Shown here piece by piece: positions 33,084-43,927 of a stretch of DNA of 64,000 nt. Source of the stretch: Cercospora beticola. Lineage: Eukaryota > Ascomycota > Dothideomycetes > Mycosphaerellales > Mycosphaerellaceae. The notes below the pieces were generated by a model. The model worked only from the letters and a program-made list of their open reading frames with translations. It was not told where the DNA came from and did not search any database. Where the stretch lies: the NCBI RefSeq assembly GCF_033473495.1, contig NC_088940.1, forward strand, positions 2,356,001 through 2,420,000, in the 5' to 3' direction. The position numbers and the translations under genes are program-made. Position 1 is the stretch's first letter; the number at the start of each line of letters is the position of its first letter.

Positions 33084-34797
33084 ATGATGCGGCACTTCCT
33101 GCGCTCGGGACGACTAGCATTCGGCAGCGCTCAGTCGAGTCAGTACGTGCGAGCGATGGGCTCGAAAGCGAGGGGGGCGACAGCGAACGCGCCGGTTCTG
33201 TTGCCCGAGGATCGACTCATTGAAGAAGAGAGGGCGCCTGGCTACCGCGCCGAGCAATTTCTGCAGGTGCATCCGGGCGACGTGTTGAACGGCAAGTACG
33301 AGGTTCTGACGAAGCTGGGGTATGGCCGCTATTCTACGGTCTGGCTCACGAAGGATCGTTCGCGGTAAGTATCCTGGGGGCGGAGCTAGTGACCTCTCCC
33401 AGCGTCTTCTGCGGCAGAGCCTCGTGCGAGGCTCAGCCAGGCAGTTGAGCGTCCTTCAATGAGTTCGGAGATGGAGCAGGTCTTTTTGCGGTCGCTGTGG
33501 AAGGCATTCTCATCATCTCGTTGAGCATGAGCTGACGGAATTCTAGATGGTTCTGGCAGAAACCGGCATACGCCACTGTCAAAGTCCAAACTGCAGCGCT
33601 TGCTACGAAGGAGTACGAGAAGCGACAGAACGAGGTCGAGCAGCGGCTGACCAGGAGCCCTGCGCACGACGGTCATGGCTTCGTTCGACGCGCGACTCAT
33701 AACTTCACAGCCGAAGGTGTTGCAGGCCAGAAGCATCTCTGTCAGGTCTTTGAGCCGATGAGGGAGCCCATATCTTTTTGGCAGTCTCGCTTCCCCGATG
33801 GCAAAGTGCCTGCGCCGCTCCTCAAGGTATACGTCCGCTTCATCTTACATGGACTCGATTACCTGCACTCGGAATGCGAGGTGGTGCACACAGGTCAGTT
33901 TTTGGTTTCTGTGCTACATTGCGATCTAGCTGACGCCCGTACAGATCTGACACCTCCCAACATCATGATGAGCTTCGAGGACAATTCCGTGCTGCCCGAA
34001 TACGTCAAAAATCTCGGCCGAAAGCCAGTTGCGCAAAAGGTAGTGGGCGACCGCACGATCTATCAATCGCAAGTCGAGTTTGGTCTTCTCAAGGATATCT
34101 GGTCATGTCCTCAGATCCATGATATTGGCCATGCTGAGGTCATGGAACCAGGGCTCGGATTTCGGCATCCGTCCCAGCCTAATCTATACAGAGCTCCTGA
34201 AGTCATGCTTGGGGTGGTATGGGACTACAAAGTGGACATCTGGAACCTGGGCGTCCTGGTAAGCTTCTCACGGGAGTCTGGCAGTGTTCCTTTATTGACT
34301 CGTGCGTAGATTTGGGAGTTGCTGGAAGGCACTGATCTTTTCGCACACACCAGAGATGCACGCGGGAAATACAGCACGCGGTGCCATCTCGCAAACATGA
34401 TCGCATTTCTGGGTCCACCTCCACCCAGCCTGTTGCAAGTGGAGCGGAGGTGCAGAGATATACCACTTCCCTACGGAGTCACAGATGATGACGGAGAGAC
34501 GCATCGTACCTTTGTCGGACTTTACCACGGGCCATTTTTCCTTGAAGACGGTGCGCCTTCCTCACAAATCACAGATTGTAGTTCGATATGCTGACGATTT
34601 CAACAGACTCGTTCGCTTTCCCAGATTTGTTGCCGCCAAACCTGTCACTCGAAGGTAGCATCACGGCGCTGGACGGGGAGGACAAATTGGCCTTCATCGA
34701 CTTCATGAAGCAGATGTTGTGCTGGGACGCTGAGGACCGCAAGACCGCAAAGGAGCTGCTGACGCACCCCTGGCTGGTCAATGAGCCGGAGCAGTAA
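33084..34797 (+). CDS. SRPK-like protein kinase with variant active-site motifs
   Basis: Five exons: 33084-33364, 33547-33893, 33945-34258, 34310-34550, 34607-34797; 457 residues. The kinase domain starts GKYEVLTKLGYGRYSTVWL near residue 70, ATVKV supplies the VAIK lysine, HSECEVVHTDLTPPNIM is the catalytic loop (HTD in place of HRD, as in SRPKs), DIGHAE replaces DFG, and APEVMLGVVWDYKVDIWNLG with a C-terminal HPWLVN complete it. This split layout is that of the SR-protein kinase group, whose yeast member is Sky1. In the catalytic loop the usual DLKP lysine is Thr (DLTP), so activity may be altered. The first 45 residues are basic and Ser-rich and could be a mitochondrial or disordered leader. 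Intron 2 is 51 bases with no in-frame stop. Confidence 0.85.
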
Positions 34798-35047
34798 TTT
34801 CGCGACATGAGCTGCTGCAATGCGTCCCTTGAGCGATCACATGCAATGAGGGCCATTCCACACATTCACCGATTCTGCGCATGAAGAGACAATGCAGATG
34901 CATTCACCAACAGCGCCTTCAGCACAAAAGCTCGCAAGTTCTAATGGGATTTTCACTTGGTCAACAACATAGGCTCGAGCATTAGACACTCTCCTCTACC
35001 ATTCCACAGAAAGAAAGACCAGAACACTCAATCGAACGAAGAACATC

Positions 35048-35647
35048 ATGCAGGGTCTTCGCACATACGCTACCGCCGCAAAGATGGCAACCAAAGAACT
35101 TGGCCTTCGTCTGACATGGTACCTGACTGGCACTATACGCCCGGATGCTCAGGTCGGTATGCCACCGGAAATCGCAGCAAAAGCCCTCGAGGACGGCTTC
35201 GCTATGGTGCCTAAACTCAGGAAGGATATTGAAGACGGCAAGATCACCTCCGCGAACATCCAGTTCGTATTCCACAACCAATTCCTTTGCCTATTGCAGG
35301 CTTATCTCCAGGGCATTGTCAATATTCAACGCCCACATGCAACTCTATCGACTATTGCAACGACTAACACTGAGAGCAGAGGCGAGCCCCACGCAACACG
35401 CAAGCGCGATGGTACCACTGACCCCGAGCACTACGAAATCCATTACGGCAAAGGCGATCTCAAGGGCTCCAACAGACTCGGTTCAGCACATCTATATATG
35501 GATGGCCGTCTCAAGTTCTCGAAGGAGCTGTTGGGTACGGTATTGGTTGCTCTTCCAGGCACGAAGCCGCAAGAGACCAATCTGCTACCAGCGCCTGCTT
35601 CTCCCAGTACTGAGCAAGAGGAAGCCGAGAGTAGCAAGAAAGCGTAA
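35048..35647 (+). CDS. hypothetical protein, 199 residues
   Basis: Open frame from ATG at 35048, start context ATCATGCAG. Not recognised. The head (MQGLRTYATAAKM) is basic and Ala-rich and might be a mitochondrial leader. A good helical core follows (LRLTWYLTGTIRPDAQ, then GMPPEIAAKALEDGFAMVPK), then a segment around residues 78-112 with weaker character that may be an unrecognised intron (there is a CTAAC at 35365 and several AG dinucleotides after it), then DPEHYEIHYGKGDLKGSN and LGSAHLYMDGRLKFSKELLG. The stop codon is embedded in GCGTAAGTC, a perfect donor, so the true 3' end could also be spliced to a downstream exon I cannot find. Confidence 0.55.
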   Translation: MQGLRTYATAAKMATKELGLRLTWYLTGTIRPDAQVGMPPEIAAKALEDGFAMVPKLRKDIEDGKITSANIQFVFHNQFLCLLQAYLQGIVNIQRPHATLSTIATTNTESRGEPHATRKRDGTTDPEHYEIHYGKGDLKGSNRLGSAHLYMDGRLKFSKELLGTVLVALPGTKPQETNLLPAPASPSTEQEEAESSKKA

Positions 35648-37168
35648 GTCCATTGGCCGGCAAAGAGGCGATAAAGGTGAACGAGTAAGTGCGCAAGGAA
35701 TTTCCAAATTTCAATCTCCTTTGTTTTTCATTTGTTCTGGTTCACATCCGAAGTGGCGGTAAAGGGCTGTGTGGCATTCTTCGCACAGATGGCTGCACAG
35801 GCAGCCACAAGTAACACAAGGCTTGCATTCGGCTCTCGAATAGGTTCAGCAGCACTTTATAGTCTCTGAAAATGGCCAGAGTACTCTTGCAGCTCTTGCA
35901 GAAAGCAAACAGAATCGAGTCCAACAAAAACTTATTGCTCCATTTCTCTCGCGCACTCCGAGATTTCGAAACATCAGACGGCAGACGACTGCACCTGATC
36001 ATGATTCCGAGGCCGGTTTGAGTGATGGTTGCTTCCCAATGGAAGGCCGAGCGTGTGCACTTGGCTCGCTAAAGAAACGCGTTTTGATTGGAAGGTCGGG
36101 CAGTGGCAGAGACGAGCTGCTGGGAGTGGAAGCAGCGCTCGCTTCTGCCTGCTCTTCCTCCTCCATCTCCAACTTCCACTTCCACTTCCCATCATCGCCC
36201 GCACTTTTTCAGCACCACTCAACAGCAACGGCATTGGGCATTTGGAATGCCTCTCACGCGCGGGCAGCGAGCATGTCACCGGCACATCTCTGCACCCGAC
36301 CGATCGGCACTGCCACGCTGTGGTAAGTAGTCTTGTAATGGTCCACCTTTGACAGCCGAGTCGACCTGCAGTCGTTGCCAAAGATGACCCCGCTGATCGT
36401 CAACGACAGACAACACGACACGTCCCCAGGTTCGCCGCAGCCCTCAAACCCTCCACACACGTGCGCTTGTCGCCGACGTGCATTCGTTCTCGAGCGTACA
36501 CAAGCATTTCTCGCACCCGACTTTCCGCTGTCCAGACGCAACTTGATCCGACAACCAAGGCTGAAACCGTGCCTCGCACCTCGTGGCCATCTTGGATCTG
36601 CAGACTGCGGTCACAAGCTAGACTGCATTCGACCATTTGAAACATCCAGAAAGCGGAAAGAATCAGGCATAGCCAGGAACGTTACGTGCTGTCAAGACAC
36701 GAGTACCCGCGGACTTGGCGTGAGGGCGTGGCTGCTGTCACTTTGCCGAGCTAGGGCGAGCTTCTTGGACAACGCCACAACTCTCTGTGCTGTCAACCAA
36801 ACCTGTCAAGGTCCCGCTTCTTTCGCTGCTTGCGTACGATTGACTTCCTTGAAGCGGCTTGGAAGATGTACCACAATGCACTTTGGCTGTGGCTTTGACT
36901 TCCGCGCGTTGCTAGCAAGTGATGGCTTCAGCCGCTGATTCAATCACAAGCATGGCGAACTGTGAACCGGTTGCTCTACCCGGTTCATGCGCTCTCGTGG
37001 ATCTTATTATGGTTGTCGTCGACCGCGCAACCTGTTGTGGCTGAAGGAAGTCGCCAGAGCAGAGGAAGAGTATTTGAGCAGCCCGTCGCCGTCGCCGTAA
37101 CCCTCCCAGGTCATCGAATCAACACAGACTAGAACACAACAAACAAGCAACTACCACACTCGCTCAAG
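35648..37168. other. intergenic region
   Basis: About 1.5 kb. A 187-codon plus frame from about 36375 is Arg/Cys/Pro-rich, overlaps open frames on the other strand and has no family look, so it is not annotated. The last 200 bases are the promoter and leader of the GPI-type gene. Confidence 0.4.
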
Positions 37169-37950
37169 ATGCACAGCAAGTTCGCGCTCATTGCTGCTTT
37201 CAGCATTGCCGCTGCCGGCCTCGTCAGCTCAGAGCCACTCGACAGGTCGCTCATGATTGAGCGTCGTGAGGCGGCACTGGGAAGTCCATGTGAGTCGCTT
37301 TGCTACAGCCCTTCTCCAATTTGCGGTTCAACACACGGTCCTGGCCCTTCTACTCTTGCTGCCTCGCGATGACCTCAGTACCTGGAGCGTACAGATCGAT
37401 CCCTAACAGCTTACAGGGGTGCCCGCCACTTTCAAACGCCAGGACGATTCTGCAAATACTCCTGACGATACAGACGATGAGGAGACCCCAGATACACCAG
37501 ACACCGATACTCCAGACTCGGACGATGATGGGGCAGCTCCTGCGCCCGTGCCTGGCACTGAGCCCACGCCAACGCCAGCGCCGGGAACTGGGGAGGATTT
37601 AGATGACCAGGACGATGGTAAGGGGCTGCAACACGCGCGGAGCTGAAGAAATGCTCCAGAAACAATGCAGAGTCACTGACCCGGTCAAAGGAACAGAGGA
37701 TGGAGACGATGATACCGATGATGACACTGTGGTAGCACCCGTGCCAGTGCCTGGTCAAGGTGGCACGACCACTTCCACATCCCTGACCACCGTGACCCCT
37801 TCTGCCACTACCCCAGCTCCGGCACCAGGTCAGACTGGCGATGATGATGATCAGAACTCGACTTCTACACCAATGCAAGCCACTGGCGCTGGAGCGATGG
37901 CAACTCCCATGGCTGGTGTTGCTATTCTGGCCGCCCTTCTCGCTGTTTAA
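37169..37950 (+). CDS. secreted, probably GPI-anchored Asp/Pro/Thr-rich protein
   Basis: Three exons: 37169-37289, 37417-37617, 37691-37950; 193 residues. Signal peptide MHSKFALIAAFSIAAAGLVS, then a pro-segment with ERRE and a Kex2-type KR (ATFKRQDD near residue 48). The mature chain is low-complexity: acidic runs (DDTDDEET) alternate with PAP/PVPG spacers (APVPGTEPTPTPAPGTG) and a Ser/Thr-rich part, suitable for heavy O-mannosylation. The C-terminus is a small-residue omega region (TGAGAMATPMAG) followed by a hydrophobic tail (VAILAALLAV), the pattern for GPI attachment. The acidic-Pro unit occurs twice, once in exon 2 and once in exon 3. Most likely a cell-wall mannoprotein; no enzymatic domain. 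Confidence 0.8.
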
Positions 37951-39214
37951 TGGCAGCGAAAAGGGGTTTCAACGAGAGAGTGCTGAGCAATGACGAGGAG
38001 TGGTTACGGCTGCACGACAAAGTGCTTTACTGTCCTTACTTACGACTGCGATGAGAAACACGAACGGTACTGTATTCTGACAGGAATAGCTGCGAAGATG
38101 TTGTTAATGATTTATGCTCACAATAAACCCAAGAATGTCGGAACAGGCTCGCATTTGCGCTCCTTTTCACTGATCTAGATTCTATCTCGACATGTAGATG
38201 AGTGAGTGCAAATGCAATGCAATTGAATTCCCAAGCTTTCATTGATCGTTTTCATGGTGCTCCTCATTCTCTGCGTCTATGTCATTGTACCAGTTTGTGG
38301 AGCTTTAGGCAGTTGAGCTTCTTTCTCTGTTCCTGCAGGCGCGGAGCTCTTGATCCGCAGCTGCATTCCATGCCAAGAACCGATCGGCATATTTGGAAGA
38401 AGTCTTGGTCGAGGGACTCAGCCTCAGTGCTACGCGTGCTTTTTGCTGGTTGTTGCAGAGGAATATGTGGGTTGATTATTGTAGTAGACACTACTGTTTG
38501 AGTTCCAACAATAAAAGCCTGCATGCATGAAAAGTTTAGTGATCAGCCACGAAGGTGCGGGATGTGGTTTGTCTCTACTGCAGAAACGGCTCGGTTGCAG
38601 ATTGATGACGGACAAGTGTTGTCTCTGTTGTTCGATGGTTCTGGTATGTTGCGGTGGTGGGATAGCTGGGAGCTTAGAACGATGTCTCTCTTGTGAGTTG
38701 CTTGGCCTTGATTTGATTTGTTCATGACTTGATGGAGAGCTCGCGGGGTTGTTGGAGATCCTGCTTGGGCTTTCGTGAGTTCTCTCGAGTTTCCATTGCT
38801 CATATTAGCCCATTGTCTCCGAATCAAGGTCAGGCGCAATCGTCTGCCGTCTGATGCTTCGGAAGCTTCGCATGGGGTGGAGGAATGGAGCTCTGATCTC
38901 TTGTCGGACTCGACTCTATGAGGCGGTTCAAGCTTTGGAAGAGTAGCAAGGATCTCCTGATCATTCTTGAGAGACTACCAAATGCTGCTGAACCTTTTCA
39001 AGAGCCTAAGCCTTGGCCATTGGGAAGCGACCGTCACCCAAGCCGGCGTGCGGCGAGCTGCAAATAGAAACAACGTCTCATTGTCAGCCATCTATCCATT
39101 ACAGGTAATGCTAAGTTCACATGATTCATGATTCGTCCGCTGCATGAGAAACAAATCGCTCAGAACGCAAAGCAGAAAGTTGCACAAGTCATCACGCCCT
39201 CTTGCAGTCCTCAC
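37951..39214. other. intergenic region between convergent genes
   Basis: About 1.26 kb. It contains the 3' ends of the GPI-type gene and of the Cys-Pro motif gene. No gene seen. Confidence 0.45.
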
Positions 39215-41112
39215 TCACTGCCCAGCCATCTTCAACCCGCTCTCCTTCAAAATGCGAATTGTGTCTTCGGGTGAGTATCCAAAGAATACCGGGCCATTGA
39301 TCACAATCGCAGGCTTCTCTGATTTCTCGGCCGCCACAGGTGCAGAAGTCGCATCCTTGGTCACCCGGAGCAAGGGCGGGTTGGGAGACTGCTGTTGCTG
39401 TGCCGTCTTCGGGGCCACGAATGTGGTATCGGGTTCGGCAATAGCATTCGTAGTGTTATTCATGTTTCCCATTGCGGCTCGAAGGGCGGCCCCGAAGTCC
39501 TCGGGACCTCCGCCACCTTGTCCGCCCCCGACCATAGCGGTGTGATCAAACGGACATTTGCCTCCGCTTCCCTTGGGCACTGAGCTCGCGTCTGGTTTCT
39601 CTGGATACGTTGCTGGAGGCACAGAGGCAAGTTGCGCAGCCTTGCTGGATACCTCGTCCGCACTCTGCGCGTCTGTGTATTTGGCCGGAACATGAATGCC
39701 CCAGGGACGACTGGGAGATTCCCCCACTCGGATTTCGCGAACAGGCCTTTCGAAGTGCGGTACGCGCTCCTCCTCTCCATCATCCAGCTCATCCCCAATT
39801 TGTACTTCCGCGCTGACGCTCTTCGCCCAATTGCGGATCTTTTCATCGCTGAGCGCCCTTTCACTCCCATCATCCTCTTGCTCGTCCTCAACGGCAATGT
39901 CTTCTGGGAGCAATTCTTTATGTTTCTGCCCAAGGCCCTGGATCATCGATACGAGATTACCGTATTTGGCGTCCAGTTGCCTGATCTGTTCTTCGTTGCT
40001 CTGATATCGCATCACGCAGACTTCGTGGCTTCGTGGCAATTCGTGTTTGTGATTTTCGAAATAGGTGGCAACCTCTTCCGGAGAATGCTGATCGAGAAAG
40101 CGTATGGGACAAACGCCAACTTCAGCATTTTCAATCTGTTTCTCGGCCGGTCCTTTGCTAGGCGCCACGAGGCTGGGAGCTTTCGCATGCGCTGGAGATT
40201 CGCTATGATCGGACATTCCGCATATCTCGGCCTTGATCGGATCCAGCATGCTCGCCCTTCTGCTTCGCCGTTTCGAGAAACTTTCTCTCCCGTTGACATG
40301 ACTTGCATTACTGATAGGTGTACTGCCTGTCCCTGTGCTTCCTCCACTACCATTCCTTTCGTATCTGCTCAGTACGCTCGCAGCATGTGAGCTCAGCTTC
40401 TTTTTGGCCATGCTGGCGAATGGACAGCCCAGCTGACTTGGCTTGCCCGGCACAGTGAAGTCCTGCTCCAGCGGCGATTCCGCGATACTCGGCATGAGAG
40501 AGCTCGAGCCCTCGGGATTATCTGCAGCAGGACCAGACCAGATCTTGACAGCCCCCTCGTCTATCACTTCTGGCACGGCGTGTCTGAGTCCGTTGGCTGC
40601 TATTATGGCTGTTCTAATCTTATTCGCCGCCCTTTTTGATCGCTCGTCGCTGCTTCGGTCAAGTATTTCTGGCGTAGTCTTCGGCGGGAAGTTTTCGTCT
40701 TTTGCTGTAGCGGGTGAAGAGATGAGGCTCAGTGGCGGCGTGGTCGTGGCGTCGGTACGGTATAGCTTTGCGAGTTCGTTGTACTACACACAGAAGTGTT
40801 AGTTGTAGTCAAGCTAGCGTTTCGAGATGTAGCGATCCAGCAAGCAAAGCGAGTCAGAGTCAATTTGAAAACAGTCTGTCAACGCCGCCGGAACCGACGA
40901 CTACAGATCTAGAGCTATGTTGATTCATCACGAGGGAAGATGGCAGTGTGTATGGATGGAGGAGCGCTGTGCTATCGTACCTGTTCTCTTGCCGTGGCCA
41001 GTTTCCTCTCCAAGGCAGAATGTCTCCCAAACAACTTCTGGTATTCATCTTGTAGAGCATCGAAACCAGCCGCAAGCTGCTCGATCAGCTTGTCGACTTC
41101 AACGCTGCCCAT
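39215..41112 (-). CDS. conserved fungal coiled-coil protein with three Cys-Pro motifs
   Basis: Two exons on the minus strand, 41112-40981 and 40783-39215, 566 residues. Exon 1 encodes a predicted coiled coil (MGSVEVDKLIEQLAAGF then DEYQKLFGRHSALERKLATA). The remainder is largely disordered, with conserved islands: QLGCPFASMAKKKLSSHA near 195, VGVCPIRFLDQHSPEEV near 300 with YFENHKHELPRSHEVCVMRY, and GKCPFDHTAMVGG near 470. Each island contains a Cys-Pro dipeptide followed by a hydrophobic residue. The C-terminus (VINGPVFFGYSPEDTIRIL) is also well ordered. I recall this arrangement as a fungal protein of unknown function. No signal peptide. The 197-base intron is among the longer ones here; the joint REQ-YNELAKLY continues the coiled coil in register, supporting the model. 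Confidence 0.8.
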
Positions 41113-42585
41113 GGCGGGGACTTTCGACGGCGAAGGTGTGCAGAGGTGTGGTGTGACGGAAGTGCGCGTGGACCGGGTTCCGATCGAGATGTCGGGAAGT
41201 GTCGCGCATGTGCTGGCAGCCTGCGAACCGAGCGAGCTACCCTTGTCGGCGTAGTCCAGGGAGCTGTGCGACGCGAGCGAACATCGAGCGGTATGCGGAG
41301 ACTGTGGTGGATGGCTGTCGGCGCGAATGTTGATGAATAATGATGGGTGAAGGGCGAGTCGAGGAAGATCTGCGCAGCGTCATTGCTGAGGCGAAGTCGG
41401 CGTGGACGTTGAGGGTGAAAGAAGGATCCGGTCTTTTCTCCGCGTCACATGCTTCGCTGCCGACATCGAACCACGTTGACTTTGGCGACAGGTCGTGCCG
41501 ATGTTGGTCGAACGAAGAGTTTCGCTCACATCGCGCACAAGACGAAAGCAGTAAACGCGGCGCTGAAGACCACCGCCAGGTTTAGACTTCCACAGGTTCC
41601 TGCGAATGGAAGCACGCAAATCGCCCTGCAGGATCTAATCTGATCCTCAGTTCTGCCGCCATCATCACGCCATCTGCTGTTCTCGAGATGTGAAGATTGT
41701 CACATCAAAGTTTGCCAATTATCCCATTGTTACGACCGCAGATGCCAGATGCGGGCCTTTCAGAGCCGTGTGCACGCGACCTTCCCTTTCTGTGAAGTGA
41801 AGCGCTTGCTGATGAGATGAACTAAGCTGAACAGGCTGTGGAAGTGAGGCTGGGAGAGGTTTCGAGGGTAACTGTAAATGTGCAGCTCGAAGGGAACACA
41901 AGAGGTCTGTTCAGCGGAGGTACCAACCTGCTCCGACAACGCCGCAATTTTTCCCAGCGAGCTCCATTGCGTCTCGACCTGCTCACTGCTGGGATCTTAC
42001 ATCGTGGAGGTCTTGTAGTGCTGAGTTGTCGAGAGTGTGCGTCGCAGTCAACTGATCGTAAAAGGTAATGAGCTCGTTCTTTCCTGCTAGAAGATTTCCC
42101 TCAGGCAATGACGACCGGAACATAAGTCCGATGTTGATGGATCTAGTTTCTGGTCAGTGACCCGCAACGTTGTTGCCTTCTGTGCACTCGTCCACCCAGC
42201 CCGCTGGAGTGATTGTGTTTGGATCTGTACAACGGCGTTGCCTGCCCTGACAACACAATCCACGAGTTGACTCTCAGATAACTTCTGGCTGCGCGTCGGC
42301 AAGTAGCTGACCATTCGTCAGCGCCAACTTTGTGACTCGGAAAGCGAGAAGAGACGCGACCACTAGAATGTGATAGACATAGAGAATAGAGGAACTAGTG
42401 CAATTAGACGTGTTGGGTCGTAAGAAATTTCGTTCATCCTTTTTATCTTGCCATCTGCACGCTAGTACCAGTCCCCTCTTGGTTTTGTGGGATCTGACTG
42501 CGTGCAATAATTCCCACTCTGATGTAAGACAGTCTCAACACCTGGGTACATCAAACTCGGTAAAATCCTTTCAGACCTACGCCTG
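41113..42585. other. intergenic region
   Basis: About 1.47 kb: promoter of the Cys-Pro motif gene and 3' side of the F-box-like gene. Only short frames, none with coding character. Confidence 0.4.
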
Positions 42586-43452
42586 TTAATTCTTCATCCT
42601 CTGAACACCTCTCGCCTCTCGGTCTTTCTCACGCAAGAACTGTACGATACAGCACTCGCATTTGCATCCCGGAAGCATTCTCTCCTCGAGAACTTGAGGG
42701 GCGGCTGGCTTCGGTACGTTCTTTTCCTGCATCAAACGAACAACATCCACGACTCCGTCTTCCACACGAACGCCCGCTGTCTTAAGACCCGGCAAGAGCT
42801 CATTCGAAATGTACTTGTAATCCTTCTTCTTGCTGTAGATCACGTAGAGCTTCCTGATTGTGCTGGCAGCCTCCTGTCCCATCCCTCCGATTCTGTGCAA
42901 GATGGCAGCACCGTCCTTTTCTTTGACGAAGACCGTGCCATAGAGCCGACTCTTCAGAAACATGCTGGAGAGGACATCAAACCTCAGCTGTTGATTGACT
43001 TTGGCTAGTGTTGGGAATTCGGCTCGCTGCGCGGTGTGTTGCGTGGACTCAGAGGAGTCCTGCAGTCGGCGTTTATGAGCATGATGGAGGGGAGTGGCAT
43101 CGCTAGCGTTGATGCGCAAGAAAGTGATGCGATGCGCGGGGCCACAGGGCCGCCAGGTCTTCACGCGGCATTGATGATTGATGTGTGGCCAGCGGGAGAG
43201 CTTGTGTTTGATGCTTGAGTCGGGCTTCTGATATTTCAACCGAGTACGAGAATGGGTCTCGAACTTGACTGTGTCATCACCGCCGTAGACAATCTCGCTA
43301 CAGACGCGACACTGATATGGCGTTGTACTGCCAACGAGGCGGTAGATCTCGTCGCGAAGCTCGCGAGGGATGGTGCTCAAGCTGGCTCGGAGTTGAAGGC
43401 CGTTGGTGTTGTGATTCGGCGCAGTGAGTGCCGCGCCGCCCGGCATGTCCAT
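42586..43452 (-). CDS. F-box-like hypothetical protein
   Basis: Single exon, 288 residues from ATG at 43452 (a second in-frame ATG at 43446). Near residue 27 LSTIPRELRDEIYRLVGS has the F-box-like or 2EXR-like opening seen in many fungal proteins (a Leu-Pro-x-Glu-Leu-Arg core). It is followed by Cys-containing pairs (YQCRVCSEIVYGG), a basic His-rich stretch near 115 (HHAHKRRLQDS), then a conserved-looking block LAKVNQQLRFDVLSSMFLKS, which in this family precedes the NTF-like C-terminal strands. A C-terminal CKCECC cluster (LPGCKCECCIVQFL) is unusual and might bind metal. Function unknown; role as a ubiquitin-ligase adaptor is only a guess. Confidence 0.65.
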   Translation of the reverse strand: MDMPGGAALTAPNHNTNGLQLRASLSTIPRELRDEIYRLVGSTTPYQCRVCSEIVYGGDDTVKFETHSRTRLKYQKPDSSIKHKLSRWPHINHQCRVKTWRPCGPAHRITFLRINASDATPLHHAHKRRLQDSSESTQHTAQRAEFPTLAKVNQQLRFDVLSSMFLKSRLYGTVFVKEKDGAAILHRIGGMGQEAASTIRKLYVIYSKKKDYKYISNELLPGLKTAGVRVEDGVVDVVRLMQEKNVPKPAAPQVLEERMLPGCKCECCIVQFLREKDREARGVQRMKN

Positions 43453-43927
43453 GTTGTGCTTATTTCGTGATGTTGATGTCGTGTGCGAGTATTTGAACAG
43501 ATTGCTTGACGGTTGTCAGTGCGTCGGAACCGAAGGCTGTGCCAAGCCATTCATGTGAAGTGAAGCAGTGCGGATCTGCAGTTTCACTTCACATTTGCTA
43601 GAACCGATTGGCGATGATACTGTGCGTCAAATACTTACGCAAACGGTCAAAGACCATGCGGTCTCTCAATTCGCGGCAATGAGGCAAACGGCGGGGCTTT
43701 TCCTTTTCGGTGCCTCAGAGCAGATGGCCATAATCTGAGAATCTGCTTTGAGCTCCGTCTCTTCGATAGACACATTCTACAGCACGCTTCACCCAAGGGT
43801 TGGAAGAAAGACCATCTGCGTTTTTCCCCAGTCGAACACTCCAGAGCTTTTCACTCTCATCGTTGATTCCGCGCAGCGCGGCAAAGAAAAAGCAGCCTTC
43901 AAAGGCTTCCATATTTGGCGGCTCTCT
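43453..43927. other. intergenic region with one strong hairpin
   Basis: About 0.47 kb between the F-box-like gene and the first tRNA-like locus. Apart from the inverted repeat at 43553-43594, nothing seen. Confidence 0.4.
43553..43594. repeat. perfect 12-base inverted repeat (hairpin)
   Basis: ATGTGAAGTGAA at 43553-43564 is the exact reverse complement of TTCACTTCACAT at 43583-43594. Between them GCAG (43565-43568) and CTGC (43576-43579) can pair as an inner stem with a 7-base loop. It lies about 100 bases upstream of the F-box-like start codon, and 330 bases before the tRNA-like pair. It may be a palindromic regulatory site or a transcribed hairpin. Confidence 0.7.

Noticed and set aside
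36375..36938. 187-codon plus-strand frame
   Set aside because: Composition rich in Arg, Cys and Pro without secondary-structure rhythm, overlapped by open frames on the other strand, and no recognisable motif.
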